The notes: generated by a model not told the origin, from the letters alone. A DNA stretch of 64,000 bases from a methanotrophic endosymbiont of Bathymodiolus puteoserpentis (Logatchev) (GCF_900128525.1 NZ_FQTQ01000126.1:1-64000); one strand, 5' to 3'. Positions 45,059-54,260 are shown, counted from the first letter of the stretch. Numbers and translations are program-made.

Positions 45059-45574
45059 ATGCTAAGACTGAAAGATAAAATTCGCGACATCCCTGATTTC
45101 CCAAAACCAGGTATTACCTTTAAAGATATTACCCCACTCGTCAAAGATCCAGCAGCTTTACGTTTATCCGTACATCAATTAATTCAGCCTTTTTTAGGTC
45201 GAAATATAACAGCTGTTGCAGGCATGGAAGCACGCGGCTTTATCTTTGGTTCATTAGTTGCTTGGGAACTTAACTTACCCTTTATCCCTTTAAGAAAACC
45301 GGGCAAGCTCCCTTATGATGCGCAAAGTGTATCCTATGATTTAGAATATGGCTCAGCCAGCCTAGAAATTCATACTGACGCACTAGATAAAAACGACCAC
45401 GTATTATTAATTGATGATTTATTAGCAACAGGTGGCACAGCAAAAGCAAGCTGCGAACTGATAGAACAGCTAGGCGCAAGCGTTGAAGCCTTAGCTTTCG
45501 TCATAGAATTAGATTTTTTAAAAGGCCGAGAACAACTCAGCACTTACGAAGTTCACTCGCTACTTCACTACTAA
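45059..45574 (+). CDS. apt: Adenine phosphoribosyltransferase
   Basis: Salvages adenine to AMP using PRPP; cytoplasmic. The 171 residues start with the typical IRDIPDFPKPGITFKDITPL, carry the PRPP-binding motif HVLLIDDLLATGGTAKA and the family block GMEARGFIFGSLVAWELN. Length is normal. It begins one base after the squalene monooxygenase stop and ends 17 bases before mutM, so it is probably read from the same transcript, a chance partnership with no evident metabolic link to sterol synthesis. Confidence 0.95.
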   Translation: MLRLKDKIRDIPDFPKPGITFKDITPLVKDPAALRLSVHQLIQPFLGRNITAVAGMEARGFIFGSLVAWELNLPFIPLRKPGKLPYDAQSVSYDLEYGSASLEIHTDALDKNDHVLLIDDLLATGGTAKASCELIEQLGASVEALAFVIELDFLKGREQLSTYEVHSLLHY

Positions 45575-45591
45575 GCCACCCCATAAAAGCC

Positions 45592-46407
45592 ATGCCGGAA
45601 CTCCCAGAAGTTGAGACAAGCTTACGCGGCATCAGTCCTCATATAAAAAATCAAATAGTAACTCAAGTTATTATACGTCAGCCTCAGCTGCGCTGGCCGA
45701 TCCCCAGCAACTTACCTGAGCTACTTGATCAGCAAGAATTAAAAAGCCTTAGTCGCCGCGCAAAATACTTGTTACTACACTTTGACACTGGCACCCTACT
45801 TATTCATCTAGGCATGTCAGGAAGCTTGCGTGTTGTTAGTAACAACGCGCAAGCCGCTAAACACGATCATATTGATATTGCTTTTGCCAACCACAAAACG
45901 ATACGTCTCACTGATCCGCGTCGATTCGGTGCAGTTTTATGGCTTGGAAAAAAGCCTTTTGAGCACTCTCTACTTAACAAACTAGGGCCCGAACCTTTGT
46001 CTGACAGTCTAACAGGCAAGTATTTATACCAAAAATCCAGAAATAAGAAGGCCAACATTAAGCAGTTCTTAATGAATCAATGTATTGTTACAGGTATAGG
46101 TAATATCTACTGCACAGAAGTCCTATTTTATGCAGGCATACGCCCAACACGAGCAGCGGGCAATATTTCCTTAAAACGTTACCAAACGCTAGTCACACAC
46201 ATAAAAAGAATTTTGCAAACCGCCATTGAACAAGGCGGGACAAGCCTACGAGATTTTGTTGGCAGTAATGGTAAGCCTGGTTATTTTAAGCAAGAACTTA
46301 GCACGTATGGTCGCTCCGGTCTACCTTGCCAACATTGTCAGAAAACGCTAATAGAAATAAAACAGGCCAACAGAACCACCGTTTATTGTAAGCACTGCCA
46401 AACTTAA
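45592..46407 (+). CDS. mutM: Formamidopyrimidine-DNA glycosylase
   Basis: Removes 8-oxoguanine and other oxidised purines and nicks the abasic site (base excision repair). The 271 residues begin with the invariant MPELPEVE, whose Pro2 is the catalytic nucleophile, include the helix-two-turn-helix segment NIKQFLMNQCIVTGIGNIYC, and end in the zinc finger with cysteines CQHC and CKHC (about 247-269). Last gene of the probable osc-sqmo-apt-mutM unit. The FGSNGKPGYF-like loop (VGSNGKPGYFKQEL) confirms MutM rather than Nei. Confidence 0.95.
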   Translation: MPELPEVETSLRGISPHIKNQIVTQVIIRQPQLRWPIPSNLPELLDQQELKSLSRRAKYLLLHFDTGTLLIHLGMSGSLRVVSNNAQAAKHDHIDIAFANHKTIRLTDPRRFGAVLWLGKKPFEHSLLNKLGPEPLSDSLTGKYLYQKSRNKKANIKQFLMNQCIVTGIGNIYCTEVLFYAGIRPTRAAGNISLKRYQTLVTHIKRILQTAIEQGGTSLRDFVGSNGKPGYFKQELSTYGRSGLPCQHCQKTLIEIKQANRTTVYCKHCQT

Positions 46408-46499
46408 ATCTTATTCTATATTACCTGCTTATTTGTAAGCTATACCTCCTGTAGGACACAAGGAAAATAGACCTAAGCTCCACTTAAATCAACATCACC

Positions 46500-46793
46500 A
46501 TGAACCAAGAAGACCTAACTAAAGAAAAAGTAAACCAAGAAACCTCTAAAATTGCCTGGTCTGAATTACAACGTTTTTTCGCCAGTGGATTAGCGGTCTA
46601 TGTCGCAGCTGAACTGGATTTAGTGGAAGTTGCCGATGCCTTCTCTAAAGATAACAAAATAAAAGTCGAACAATGGATGCAAACCCAACAAGTTAATCTT
46701 GTCTCCGATCAACAAGCCACTGACTGGATAAGTAATGACACAATGATGTGGGCAACCGTTGTTAAACCATGGGTACTTGTGCAAACAGTTTAA
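46500..46793 (+). CDS. DUF2288-like small protein
   Basis: A 97-residue soluble, acidic protein with no signal peptide. Features visible are an amphipathic helix KIAWSELQRFFASGLAVYVA, an acidic DLVEVADAFSKDNKIKVEQW stretch and a Trp-rich C-terminus (WISNDTMMWATVVKPWVLVQ). This matches my recollection of the DUF2288 family of unknown function, often found in gammaproteobacteria. It lies 92 bases after mutM. No promoter or terminator stands out. Confidence 0.65.
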   Translation: MNQEDLTKEKVNQETSKIAWSELQRFFASGLAVYVAAELDLVEVADAFSKDNKIKVEQWMQTQQVNLVSDQQATDWISNDTMMWATVVKPWVLVQTV

Positions 46794-47014
46794 TTGACCT
46801 AGCGTACACCGCCTGAATTTTTAACATACAAAAAGCAGCATAAGTGCATTTTTAATTGGTTAAATTTTTATTATTTTATCGCTTATTTCAGGAAATGGTA
46901 CAAGTTAAAATACCCACTAAAATTATACTAAAAGTGAGCTGCAGTACCTTGCAAAATCATAGCATATATTGCACACTTAGAAAAAACACTACCTAACACA
47001 CTATTGGAGCTCCC

Positions 47015-48157
47015 ATGGAAAGAAATGAAGCAATGTCTTTTATTCTAAAGTTACTAAAACTTATGCTAGAAAAAGATGGCTCCGACTTATTTATCACTGC
47101 CGGATTCCCCCCAGCTATGAAAATAAAAGGCATTATGACGCCTATCTCCAAACAAGCTTTATCAGCTAATGATGCAAAATCACTCACCCAGTGCATCATG
47201 AATGACAAACAGCTAAAAGAATTTGAAGAAACTAAAGAGTGTAATTTTGCTATCTCCCCTGCCGGCTTATCTCGATTTCGTGTTAATGCTTATGTACAGC
47301 AAGGTTCACAAGGCTTAGTGATGCGGACTATCGCAAATGAAATACCAAGCTTCGAAACACTCGGTCTCCCCCCCATATTAAAAGACCTCATTATGGCCAA
47401 GACTGGCTTAATCGTTATGGTTGGCGGCACAGGATCAGGTAAATCAACCTCTATGGCCTCAATGCTCGACCACCGCAATGAAAATAGCTACGGCCATATC
47501 ATCACTATTGAAGACCCTATTGAATATGTACACAAGCATAAAAACTGCGTCATCATGCAACGAGAAGTAGGGGTTGATACTGATGATTGGGAAGTTGCAC
47601 TGCACAACACTTTACGCCAGGCACCTGACGTTATTGTCTTAGGTGAAATTCGTGACAAAGAAATCATGAACTTTGGTATCGAATTTGCACAGACAGGGCA
47701 TTTAGCACTTGCCACTTTGCACGCCAATAATGCCAACCAAGCGATTGATCGTATATTAGGTTTTTTTAGCACAGAAACTCAGGTCAAATTAATGCAAGAT
47801 TTATCCTTAAATGTACGTGCTATTATCTCGCAGCGCTTAATTAAAACAGTTGATGGTGGACGTTGTGCAGCGATTGAGATTTTAATCAATACACCTCTTA
47901 TTTCTGATTTAATTGCCAAAGGTGATGTCTCAGGTATTAAACCTATCATGGCTAAATCACGCGAACTTGGTATGCAAACTTTTGACCAAGCGATATTTAC
48001 TCTCTATCAACAAGGCAAAATAAGTTACGAAGAAGCACTAAGAAATGCTGACTCGGCTAATGAATTACGCTTACAAATCAAACTCGCCAGTGGCGAAGAT
48101 AATGCCAGTAATGGACTCTCATTACAATCTACCGATGACCATGAAGATGTAAGTTAA
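47015..48157 (+). CDS. pilU: PilT/PilU-type pilus retraction ATPase
   Basis: Hexameric cytoplasmic ATPase that powers retraction of type IV pili. A GGAG site precedes the ATG. The 380 residues have the N-terminal PAS-like domain (LLKLMLEKDGSDLFITAGFP, about 12-31, to about 105), Walker A GGTGSGKST, the Asp box IEDPIEYVH, Walker B VIVLGEIRD and the His box QTGHLALATLHANN. The long acidic C-terminal tail is more like PilU than PilT. No other pil gene is adjacent except the paralogue downstream. The symbol is by similarity. Confidence 0.85.
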   Translation: MERNEAMSFILKLLKLMLEKDGSDLFITAGFPPAMKIKGIMTPISKQALSANDAKSLTQCIMNDKQLKEFEETKECNFAISPAGLSRFRVNAYVQQGSQGLVMRTIANEIPSFETLGLPPILKDLIMAKTGLIVMVGGTGSGKSTSMASMLDHRNENSYGHIITIEDPIEYVHKHKNCVIMQREVGVDTDDWEVALHNTLRQAPDVIVLGEIRDKEIMNFGIEFAQTGHLALATLHANNANQAIDRILGFFSTETQVKLMQDLSLNVRAIISQRLIKTVDGGRCAAIEILINTPLISDLIAKGDVSGIKPIMAKSRELGMQTFDQAIFTLYQQGKISYEEALRNADSANELRLQIKLASGEDNASNGLSLQSTDDHEDVS

Positions 48158-48432
48158 GATTACCCTGCCTAAGAAGCACCCCTAATAATGATTAAATCCT
48201 CATTCCTAAGAACTTTTTAACCACTATTTAAAGTGATACATATTTATGTAGAGTATGTCTCACTACCATTAAGTTAAAAAATTAGCGCGTCATATTTCCC
48301 TACAAGAGAAGGCACCAGTTTATATTAATAGCATTAAATTTTTGTCTAAACAATGCCTTATACAGCTTCTCTGAATGAGCCCCTCTCCCTTTAACTTGCC
48401 AATCTAAACATAGCCACTGAGCATAAAAAACT

Positions 48433-49860
48433 ATGGATATCACACCTTACCTAAAATTAATGGTCGATAAAAAAGCTGACAGCCTAATTTTTAGCCTAAG
48501 CTCAGCCCCTCGCTTATGTTTATTAGACCAAGAAAAACCCGTAGGCAACACAATATTAGACCAAGAAATGCTTCACGACATTTTTCAATCCCTCACTGAA
48601 GATACTCAAAAACTACAATTTTCTATCGATAAAGAAATACGCTTTGCCAGCCCTCTATTTGGTCGCCATTTATTTGTTATTTATGCCGTCGAAAAAGATA
48701 ATAAATTATCCATTACCATCAGTATGGATAAACGCCAAGCGGCAATAAAAAATATACCACCTAAAAGTATTCAAGTATTAGGCTCGACACCACAAGAAGT
48801 GCTGGATATATTTCCTTACCTAAAAAAAATGGTCAGTTTAGAAGGCTCTGATCTTTTTATAACCTCAGGCTCACCAGTCAAAACAAAAATTCACGGCTCA
48901 GCGGTTGAACTTGATAGCTATTTACTTACTCCCGAGCTAACTAAGTCAGTCGCCTATGCGATTATGACCCAAGAACAGATTGAAGAATTTGAACAGACTA
49001 AAGATCTAGATTTTGCCATTAGCCTGCCTGATAAAAGTGCACGTTTCCGAGTTAATGCTTTTTATCAACGCGGCACTATTGGTATCGTATTACGTTTAAT
49101 TCCTGCAAAGATACCCACCACACAAGAATTAAATTTACCAGAAATTCTCACTGAATTAATCATGGATAAACGCGGTTTATTATTGATGGTTGGCGGTACA
49201 GGTTCAGGCAAATCAACCTCATTAGCCGCCATGATTAATCATCGTAATATTAATGCTGCGGGACATATCCTAACCATCGAAGACCCAGTTGAATTCTCAC
49301 ACCCAAACTTAAAATCTATCGTTAATCAGCGCGAAGTCGGAGTTGACACCGCCTCCTATGCACGCGCCCTAAAAGCCAGCTTACGGGAAGCGCCAGATGT
49401 TATTTTAATCGGGGAAATTCGTGACCGCGAAACCATGGAAGCTGCTTTAGAACTAGCTAATACAGGTCATTTATGTATCTCGACTTTACATGCGAATAAT
49501 GCTAACCAAGCGATGGAACGCATTATTAATATGTTTCCGCATGTCCAACATAAACAACTCTTTATGGATCTTGCCATCAACTTAAATGCGGTTATCTCGC
49601 AGCGTCTTATTCCTGACGTGCGCGGTAAACGTTGCGCAGCTATTGAGGTTCTTATCAACACCCCACATATCTCCAACCTGATTTTAAAAGGTGATCTAAA
49701 TGAGATCAAAGAAGCGATGAAAACAAGTGGCAGTAAAGGTATGCAAGCATTTGATGATGCCTTATTAGCTCTCTATAAAGCGGAAAAAATCAGCTTAGAA
49801 GAAGCACTAAGAAATGCCGATTCACGTAATAACTTGGAAGCCAAGGTTAATTTTGGTTAG
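48433..49860 (+). CDS. PilT/PilU-type ATPase with duplicated N-terminal domain
   Basis: A second retraction-ATPase paralogue of 475 residues, about 100 longer than normal. Residues 127-475 form a standard protein: PAS-like domain (FPYLKKMVSLEGSDLFITSG onward), Walker A GGTGSGKST, Asp box IEDPVEFSH, Walker B VILIGEIRD and His box NTGHLCISTLHANN. The extra N-terminus (1-105) aligns with this same PAS-like domain: TPYLKLMVDKKADSLIFSLS against FPYLKKMVSLEGSDLFITSG, with further agreement through LQFSIDKEIRFASPLFGRHL. It has no Walker motifs. The start MDITPYL is supported by the alignment. It lies 275 bases downstream of the first ATPase, on the same strand. Confidence 0.85.
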   Translation: MDITPYLKLMVDKKADSLIFSLSSAPRLCLLDQEKPVGNTILDQEMLHDIFQSLTEDTQKLQFSIDKEIRFASPLFGRHLFVIYAVEKDNKLSITISMDKRQAAIKNIPPKSIQVLGSTPQEVLDIFPYLKKMVSLEGSDLFITSGSPVKTKIHGSAVELDSYLLTPELTKSVAYAIMTQEQIEEFEQTKDLDFAISLPDKSARFRVNAFYQRGTIGIVLRLIPAKIPTTQELNLPEILTELIMDKRGLLLMVGGTGSGKSTSLAAMINHRNINAAGHILTIEDPVEFSHPNLKSIVNQREVGVDTASYARALKASLREAPDVILIGEIRDRETMEAALELANTGHLCISTLHANNANQAMERIINMFPHVQHKQLFMDLAINLNAVISQRLIPDVRGKRCAAIEVLINTPHISNLILKGDLNEIKEAMKTSGSKGMQAFDDALLALYKAEKISLEEALRNADSRNNLEAKVNFG

Positions 49861-49868
49861 AGCCTATA

Positions 49869-51056
49869 TTACCAATGCAAAGCACGTAAACGAGGGAACT
49901 TTTTATGCTGATGTTCCTGCATGCGTATCATCACATTAATTAACGCTTCCAATGCATCAATAATATAAGGTCCCTTATTGAGCATGACACATTCGGCTCG
50001 AACAGCCATCGCTGCATCGGTAAATTCAGCTCTTGAGCGTGTGCCTTTCTTCGCAATGGACTCCAGTACCTGAGTTGCCCAAATAACGGGGACATGAGCT
50101 GCTTCACACAACCAGAGTAGCTCTTCTTGTACTTCAGCTAAACGCGCACTACCCAACTCGACAGACAAATCGCCACGTGCAATCATAATCCCTAAACTAT
50201 GCCTGCCTATAGTACCCAAAATAATTTCCGGTAAATTTTTAACCGCTAAATTAGTCTCAATTTTAGCAATAATAGGTAAATCAGTTGCATTACGCTGTGC
50301 CAACTGTTCGATAAGATACTGCATATCATCCAGTGACTCAACAAATGAAAAGCCCACCAAATCCGCATGCGCACAGACAAAATCCAAATCAATTAGATCT
50401 TTTTCACTTAATGCGGGTAACTCCAATTGTGTTTCCGGAAAATTAATTCCTTTATCGCTTTTAATAGTAACACCATTAGTACCAGCTCGAGTAACACGTA
50501 ATAATACGCCATTGGTATCTATTTTTTCGACAACGGAACCTAACTTCCCATCATCAATCCAGACTGGCTGACCTACTTTCACTTTATCAATCGCTGAACT
50601 CAGTGTACAACTAATTTGTGCAGGCCGAATCTGCACGCCATCAGCATCATATTCAGAGGGGCGCCCATTTATCGAATAATCGGTTAATAATAAGGTTTCC
50701 CCCTTAAAAACTCGAATACTTAAAGGCACTCCATCAAACTCTCCTAAGTGATAACAGGCTCCTGATTTTTCATCTACTTCCGGCTCTGCATCAAATAATT
50801 CTAGCTCACAGCCGGATACTAGGTAACTGTTTTTATTACAACTGACTAACCACTGTTGTTCATCAAGCGATTTTTCCACCAAAAGTTCACGCTGTTTACC
50901 ACGCGCATCGGTAAACCGAAGATAAACACCTGATTTCAATTGTGCCAATAACTTTGTAGAGACCGGAATCTGAAATAACGTTTCAGATTCATATTCCTCA
51001 CTCTGAGCCATCTTTTTTTCAGCACATAAAAGCACATAACCTGGACTAACGGTGAT
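49869..51056 (-). pseudogene. pyk: Pyruvate kinase, long form, 5' part lost to IS3 junction
   Basis: Would convert phosphoenolpyruvate and ADP to pyruvate and ATP. The remaining 396 or so codons carry a B-type domain (LKSGVYLRFTDARGKQREL) and the catalytic barrel motifs CTLSSAIDKVKVGQPVWIDD, KADKGINFP-like KSDKGINFPETQ, HADLVGFSFV, IIAKIET, IMIARGDLSVE and WATQVLES...RAEFTDAAM, ending CVMLNKGP and KKFPRLRALHW. This matches the C-terminal part of the roughly 600-residue pyruvate kinase variant of some gammaproteobacteria. The N-terminal part with the substrate-binding start of the barrel is absent; the frame now opens from a TTG at 51062 within the IS3 end. Almost certainly inactive. Confidence 0.8.
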
Positions 51057-51088
51057 TGTCAAACTAGTTGTCGCCTAAAGTTGTAAAT

Positions 51089-52138
51089 TTATGCCCGCTC
51101 TTTTTGCTCGTTTTCAGTTTTTTGATTTTCTGGGTTTAAGTAGACTTCTTCTACTTTATCCCAATTCCTTATTTCACCACTCCAGCGATTAGGGTTTCTT
51201 AACTTTGCTTGCTGATAAACCGCTTTACGGTGCTTCAATATTTCTTCATCCTTTCCTGCATGACGTTGCTCTGGGGTGATAAATTTAATAGCACTATGAA
51301 GATGCTCTTTGTTGTACCAATTGGCAAAGTCACACACCCAGTCTCTTGCTACTGCTAGAGTGGAAAAAGCCTGCTCAGGGTATTCAGGTCTATATTTCAA
51401 TGTTCGAAAAAGAGATTCTGAATAGGGATTATCATTACTGACTGATGGCCGGCTAAAGGAAGGGATAACGCCAAGTTGCTGCAGTGTCGCTAGCATGGTT
51501 GCTCCTTTCATCGGGCTGCCATTGTCTGAGTGCAAGGTGACCTGATTTGCTTGAATACCTTCTCTTTGACATATATCTGTCATTAGGTCAGCCGCTTGTG
51601 CACTGGATTCATTTTCATAAACTTGCCAGCCAACTATTTTTCGGCTGTAAATATCCATGACCAAATAGAGGTATAAAAAGAGGCCTTTTACAGTGGTCGG
51701 CAAATAGGTAATATCCCAGCTATAGATTTGGTTAGGTGCTGTTGCAACAAGGGCTCTCGGTTTTTTGACCTGCCTCACTGGTTTTGATTTTTGTCGATGT
51801 TTGAGTTGTTTTTCAGCTTTCAATACCCGATAAAAACTGGATTCTGAGGCAATATAGACCCCCTTATCTGCTAATTTAGGCACGATTTTATTGCTTGGTA
51901 AATCCGCATATTCGGGTGCGCTTGCAATTTGAATCATACGGTCACGCTCTTGCTCTGTCAGCTTGTTTTTAGGCGTGTGTTTGGCGTCTAACCGTCCGTC
52001 TTGCTCATTATCTTCCTGATTCCAGCGTTGTAAGGTTTTCTCACTGATACCGACAATTTCACAGGCTTTTGACTGCCTAGCGCCTGCCTCTTGAGCCTCC
52101 TTAATTAACAGGCTAATTTCTTTACGCTCTTTTATCAT
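51089..52138 (-). CDS. IS3-family transposase OrfB (integrase core)
   Basis: 349-residue DDE recombinase subunit: an N-terminal helical domain with an HTH (ARQSKACEIVGISEKTLQRW) and the rve core with YSWDITYLP (first Asp), LHSDNGSPM (second Asp) and NPYSESLFRTLKYRPEYP (Glu). Its ATG overlaps the orfA stop by four bases, so it is translated by coupling, or fused by frameshifting as in other IS3 elements. The frame is intact. Confidence 0.9.
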   Translation of the reverse strand: MIKERKEISLLIKEAQEAGARQSKACEIVGISEKTLQRWNQEDNEQDGRLDAKHTPKNKLTEQERDRMIQIASAPEYADLPSNKIVPKLADKGVYIASESSFYRVLKAEKQLKHRQKSKPVRQVKKPRALVATAPNQIYSWDITYLPTTVKGLFLYLYLVMDIYSRKIVGWQVYENESSAQAADLMTDICQREGIQANQVTLHSDNGSPMKGATMLATLQQLGVIPSFSRPSVSNDNPYSESLFRTLKYRPEYPEQAFSTLAVARDWVCDFANWYNKEHLHSAIKFITPEQRHAGKDEEILKHRKAVYQQAKLRNPNRWSGEIRNWDKVEEVYLNPENQKTENEQKERA

Positions 52139-52674
52139 GGTAAGTTGCCCTCGTCGTTTCCCCAGATCGCGTCTACTTTTTTTTTAAGAACCAATAGAGC
52201 AGCTGTTTCAGCTAACGCTTGGTTTTTACGATTAAGATCTTTATTTAACGCTTTGATTTCATTTCTTAAATTTCTGACAGTGACTTGTTTTTTGCTCTCT
52301 GATGACAAGACGGATCCAGTGATGAACTGCTGTTTCCATTCTTTAACATGATGAGGGAATATACCTTCGATTCGACAATGCTTATGACAGTCTTCGTCGC
52401 TCAAGCCATCCATTTTTATGATAAGTTTAAGGCGTTCTTCTAAACTCCAATCCTGAGGTCTTTTCTCTTTTTCTGTCATTGGCTGTGTAAGTGAAGCTGT
52501 ATTATCTGAAATATTTTCTAATTGATGGTTCTTGGATTGAGTAATCCATCGTTGCAAAGCTGAACGACTTATTCCCAATGTTGTTGCCATCTCTGTCAGT
52601 GATATTTCAGGTGATCGGTTAAGGGCTTTTTCTACCGCTTGTATTTTAAATCCTTCGGTATATTTTGGACTCAT
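52135..52674 (-). CDS. IS3-family transposase OrfA (DNA-binding)
   Basis: 179-residue protein that binds the IS ends. It has an N-terminal helix-turn-helix (LTEMATTLGISRSALQRWIT), a second HTH-like region (LKLIIKMDGLSDEDCHKHCR) and a C-terminal coiled coil (VRNLRNEIKALNKDLNRKNQ). Longer than the common 90-100 residue OrfA, in line with the larger size of this IS. Intact frame, coupled to orfB. Confidence 0.85.
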   Translation of the reverse strand: MSPKYTEGFKIQAVEKALNRSPEISLTEMATTLGISRSALQRWITQSKNHQLENISDNTASLTQPMTEKEKRPQDWSLEERLKLIIKMDGLSDEDCHKHCRIEGIFPHHVKEWKQQFITGSVLSSESKKQVTVRNLRNEIKALNKDLNRKNQALAETAALLVLKKKVDAIWGNDEGNLP

Positions 52675-52728
52675 TTTTCTTTCCTCTAAAGTTTATTTTA
52701 GAGGCGACAACTATTCTGACACAGGGGG

Positions 52729-52983
52729 CAGGCAGCTTAGAAATGATCTTAAAATTATTCATGAGTTAGTTGTTTGTTCACTGCCGCACAGGCAGCTTAG
52801 AAATTATTCAGCCGCGTATTTAAGAGAGAAGTCATGTTCACTGCCGCACAGGCAGCTTAGAAAAAGGTTCAGAAACTAAAGCGTTAGCCAACTCAGTTCA
52901 CTGCCGCACAGGCAGCTTAGAAAGAAGCAAAATCACAAATCGGTTGATTATCAATGTTCACTGCCGCACAGGCAGTTTAGAAA
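52729..52983 (+). CRISPR. Truncated type I-F CRISPR array, four full repeats, no cas genes
   Basis: Four full 28-base repeats start at 52776, 52836, 52896 and 52956 (GTTCACTGCCGCACAGGCAG then CTTAGAAA), preceded by a 15-base remnant of a fifth (52729-52743) at the edge of the IS3 element. All spacers are 32 bases (52744-52775, 52804-52835, 52864-52895, 52924-52955), the usual I-F size. The last repeat has one change (GCAGTTTAG), typical of the leader-distal end, so the leader and probably the cas genes lay to the left and have been removed at the IS3 junction. No cas gene is in the window. Confidence 0.92.
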
Positions 52984-53091
52984 TGATATTTCAATGATTA
53001 AAGGGTGGGTGATGATTTTTGTTGAACTACCCTTTGACAGTCCAACTTTCTATACCAGCGATATTGATCAGCAATTCAAATTTATAGGCTG

Positions 53092-54123
53092 TTATCTTCG
53101 GTCTATTTTCAGGACCTTGGCACCTCGTATCTTCCCGGTCTTTAACTCCATCAGTGCTGTATTAGCTTGTTCCAGGGGGAATATTTCAATTTCAGGTTTA
53201 AGTTGCATTTCGGCAGCAAGTGCCAGAAATTCGCTGACGTCACTTCGGGTAATGTTTGCGACACTCTTAATTTCTTTCTCTTCCCAAAGATGCTGTGGGT
53301 ATTCTAGTTCCATTAAGCTATTTTTACTGCCTTCCTTACGAATGGCATTGATCACCAGTCTACCACCTGGTTCGAGATTAGCTAACGCCTCAACAATGGG
53401 CGGCCACACGGGTGTAGTATCAATAATACAATCCAGCTTGTTTGGCGCCTTGTCTGTTGTTTCACCTGCCCAAACGGCTCCTAGTTCCAGAGCAAATGTG
53501 CGTTCTTTTTGATTACGGGCAAAAACATAAATTTCAGAGTTTGGATAGCGATATCTGGCCATTTTCAAAACAAGATGTCCTGATGCACCAAAGCCGGTAA
53601 GACCGAGACGCTGCCCGTCTTGCAACCCAGTTAAATGTAATGATCGATAGCCTATAGCGCCGGCGCACAATAAAGGCGCCGCTTCTTCATCGGAAAAAAA
53701 TTCTGGAATGGGGTAAGCAAAATCTGCAGAAACGACCATAAATTGTGCGTAACCACCATTAGCATCGCGACCGGTTGCTTGAAATGAAGGGCATAGGTTT
53801 TCACGACCGGATAGACAGAATTTACAGGTTCCGCACGCTGAATAAATCCAGGCAACACCAACTCGTTCACCTGTGTTAAAAGATCGTACCTTTTGACCAA
53901 TGGCCTCAATTTGACCAATCACCTGGTGTCCTAGTACTATTGGCATATTTGGCGGTGGTGTTCGCCCTTCGATTTCATCTAACTCCGTATGGCAGACGCC
54001 ACAGGCTAAGACTTTCAATAAAATTTCGTTCGCTGCGGGAACTGGAATATCGAGTTCTATCAGCTCCAGCGGGTTTGAGTTTGCTTGAAGGCTGTTTATT
54101 CTTTTTAAAATCATTGCTTTCAT
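53092..54123 (-). CDS. Zinc-dependent alcohol dehydrogenase
   Basis: MDR-superfamily NAD(P)-dependent dehydrogenase of 343 residues. The catalytic zinc ligands are in CGVCHTELDEIEG (Cys, then GHQVIG with the His/Glu region at about 64-69). The structural zinc site is CGTCKFCLSGRENLC (four Cys, about 96-110). The Rossmann motif reads GLTGFGASGH near residue 175, slightly different from the usual GxGGxG. It resembles the AdhP or zinc-binding ADH group that acts on primary alcohols or aldehydes; the substrate is unknown. It follows the CRISPR array and has a clean ATG at 54123. Confidence 0.88.
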   Translation of the reverse strand: MKAMILKRINSLQANSNPLELIELDIPVPAANEILLKVLACGVCHTELDEIEGRTPPPNMPIVLGHQVIGQIEAIGQKVRSFNTGERVGVAWIYSACGTCKFCLSGRENLCPSFQATGRDANGGYAQFMVVSADFAYPIPEFFSDEEAAPLLCAGAIGYRSLHLTGLQDGQRLGLTGFGASGHLVLKMARYRYPNSEIYVFARNQKERTFALELGAVWAGETTDKAPNKLDCIIDTTPVWPPIVEALANLEPGGRLVINAIRKEGSKNSLMELEYPQHLWEEKEIKSVANITRSDVSEFLALAAEMQLKPEIEIFPLEQANTALMELKTGKIRGAKVLKIDRR

Positions 54124-54260
54124 TGTCTCGCTCCTTTTCGAATAATTGAAATTACGTTTTCATATTTAGCAGTACTTTTCTTGTAGGTATTGATAATGCC
54201 GTGGATAGTTAAATACGAGCTATGCTCTAATGCGAATTAAGAGCTCACATGCAGGTAATT

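Larger units (their letters stand above)
51057..52721 (-). mobile_element. IS3-family insertion sequence
   Basis: About 1665 bp, with 5'-TG...CA-3' ends and imperfect terminal repeats: TGTCAAACTAGTTGTCGCCT at 51057-51076 and, inverted, TGTCAGAATAGTTGTCGCCT at about 52702-52721. It carries orfA and orfB on the minus strand. The flanking bases (GTGAT on the left, CAGGG on the right) do not form a target duplication. One side is a truncated pyruvate kinase gene and the other a truncated CRISPR repeat, so this copy is probably the scar of a recombination between two IS copies. Confidence 0.85.

Noticed and set aside
47015-49860. Tandem ATPases as part of the msh cluster
   Set aside because: They are about 18 kb from the msh genes and show retraction-type (PilT/PilU) motifs, not the MshE/PilB assembly type.
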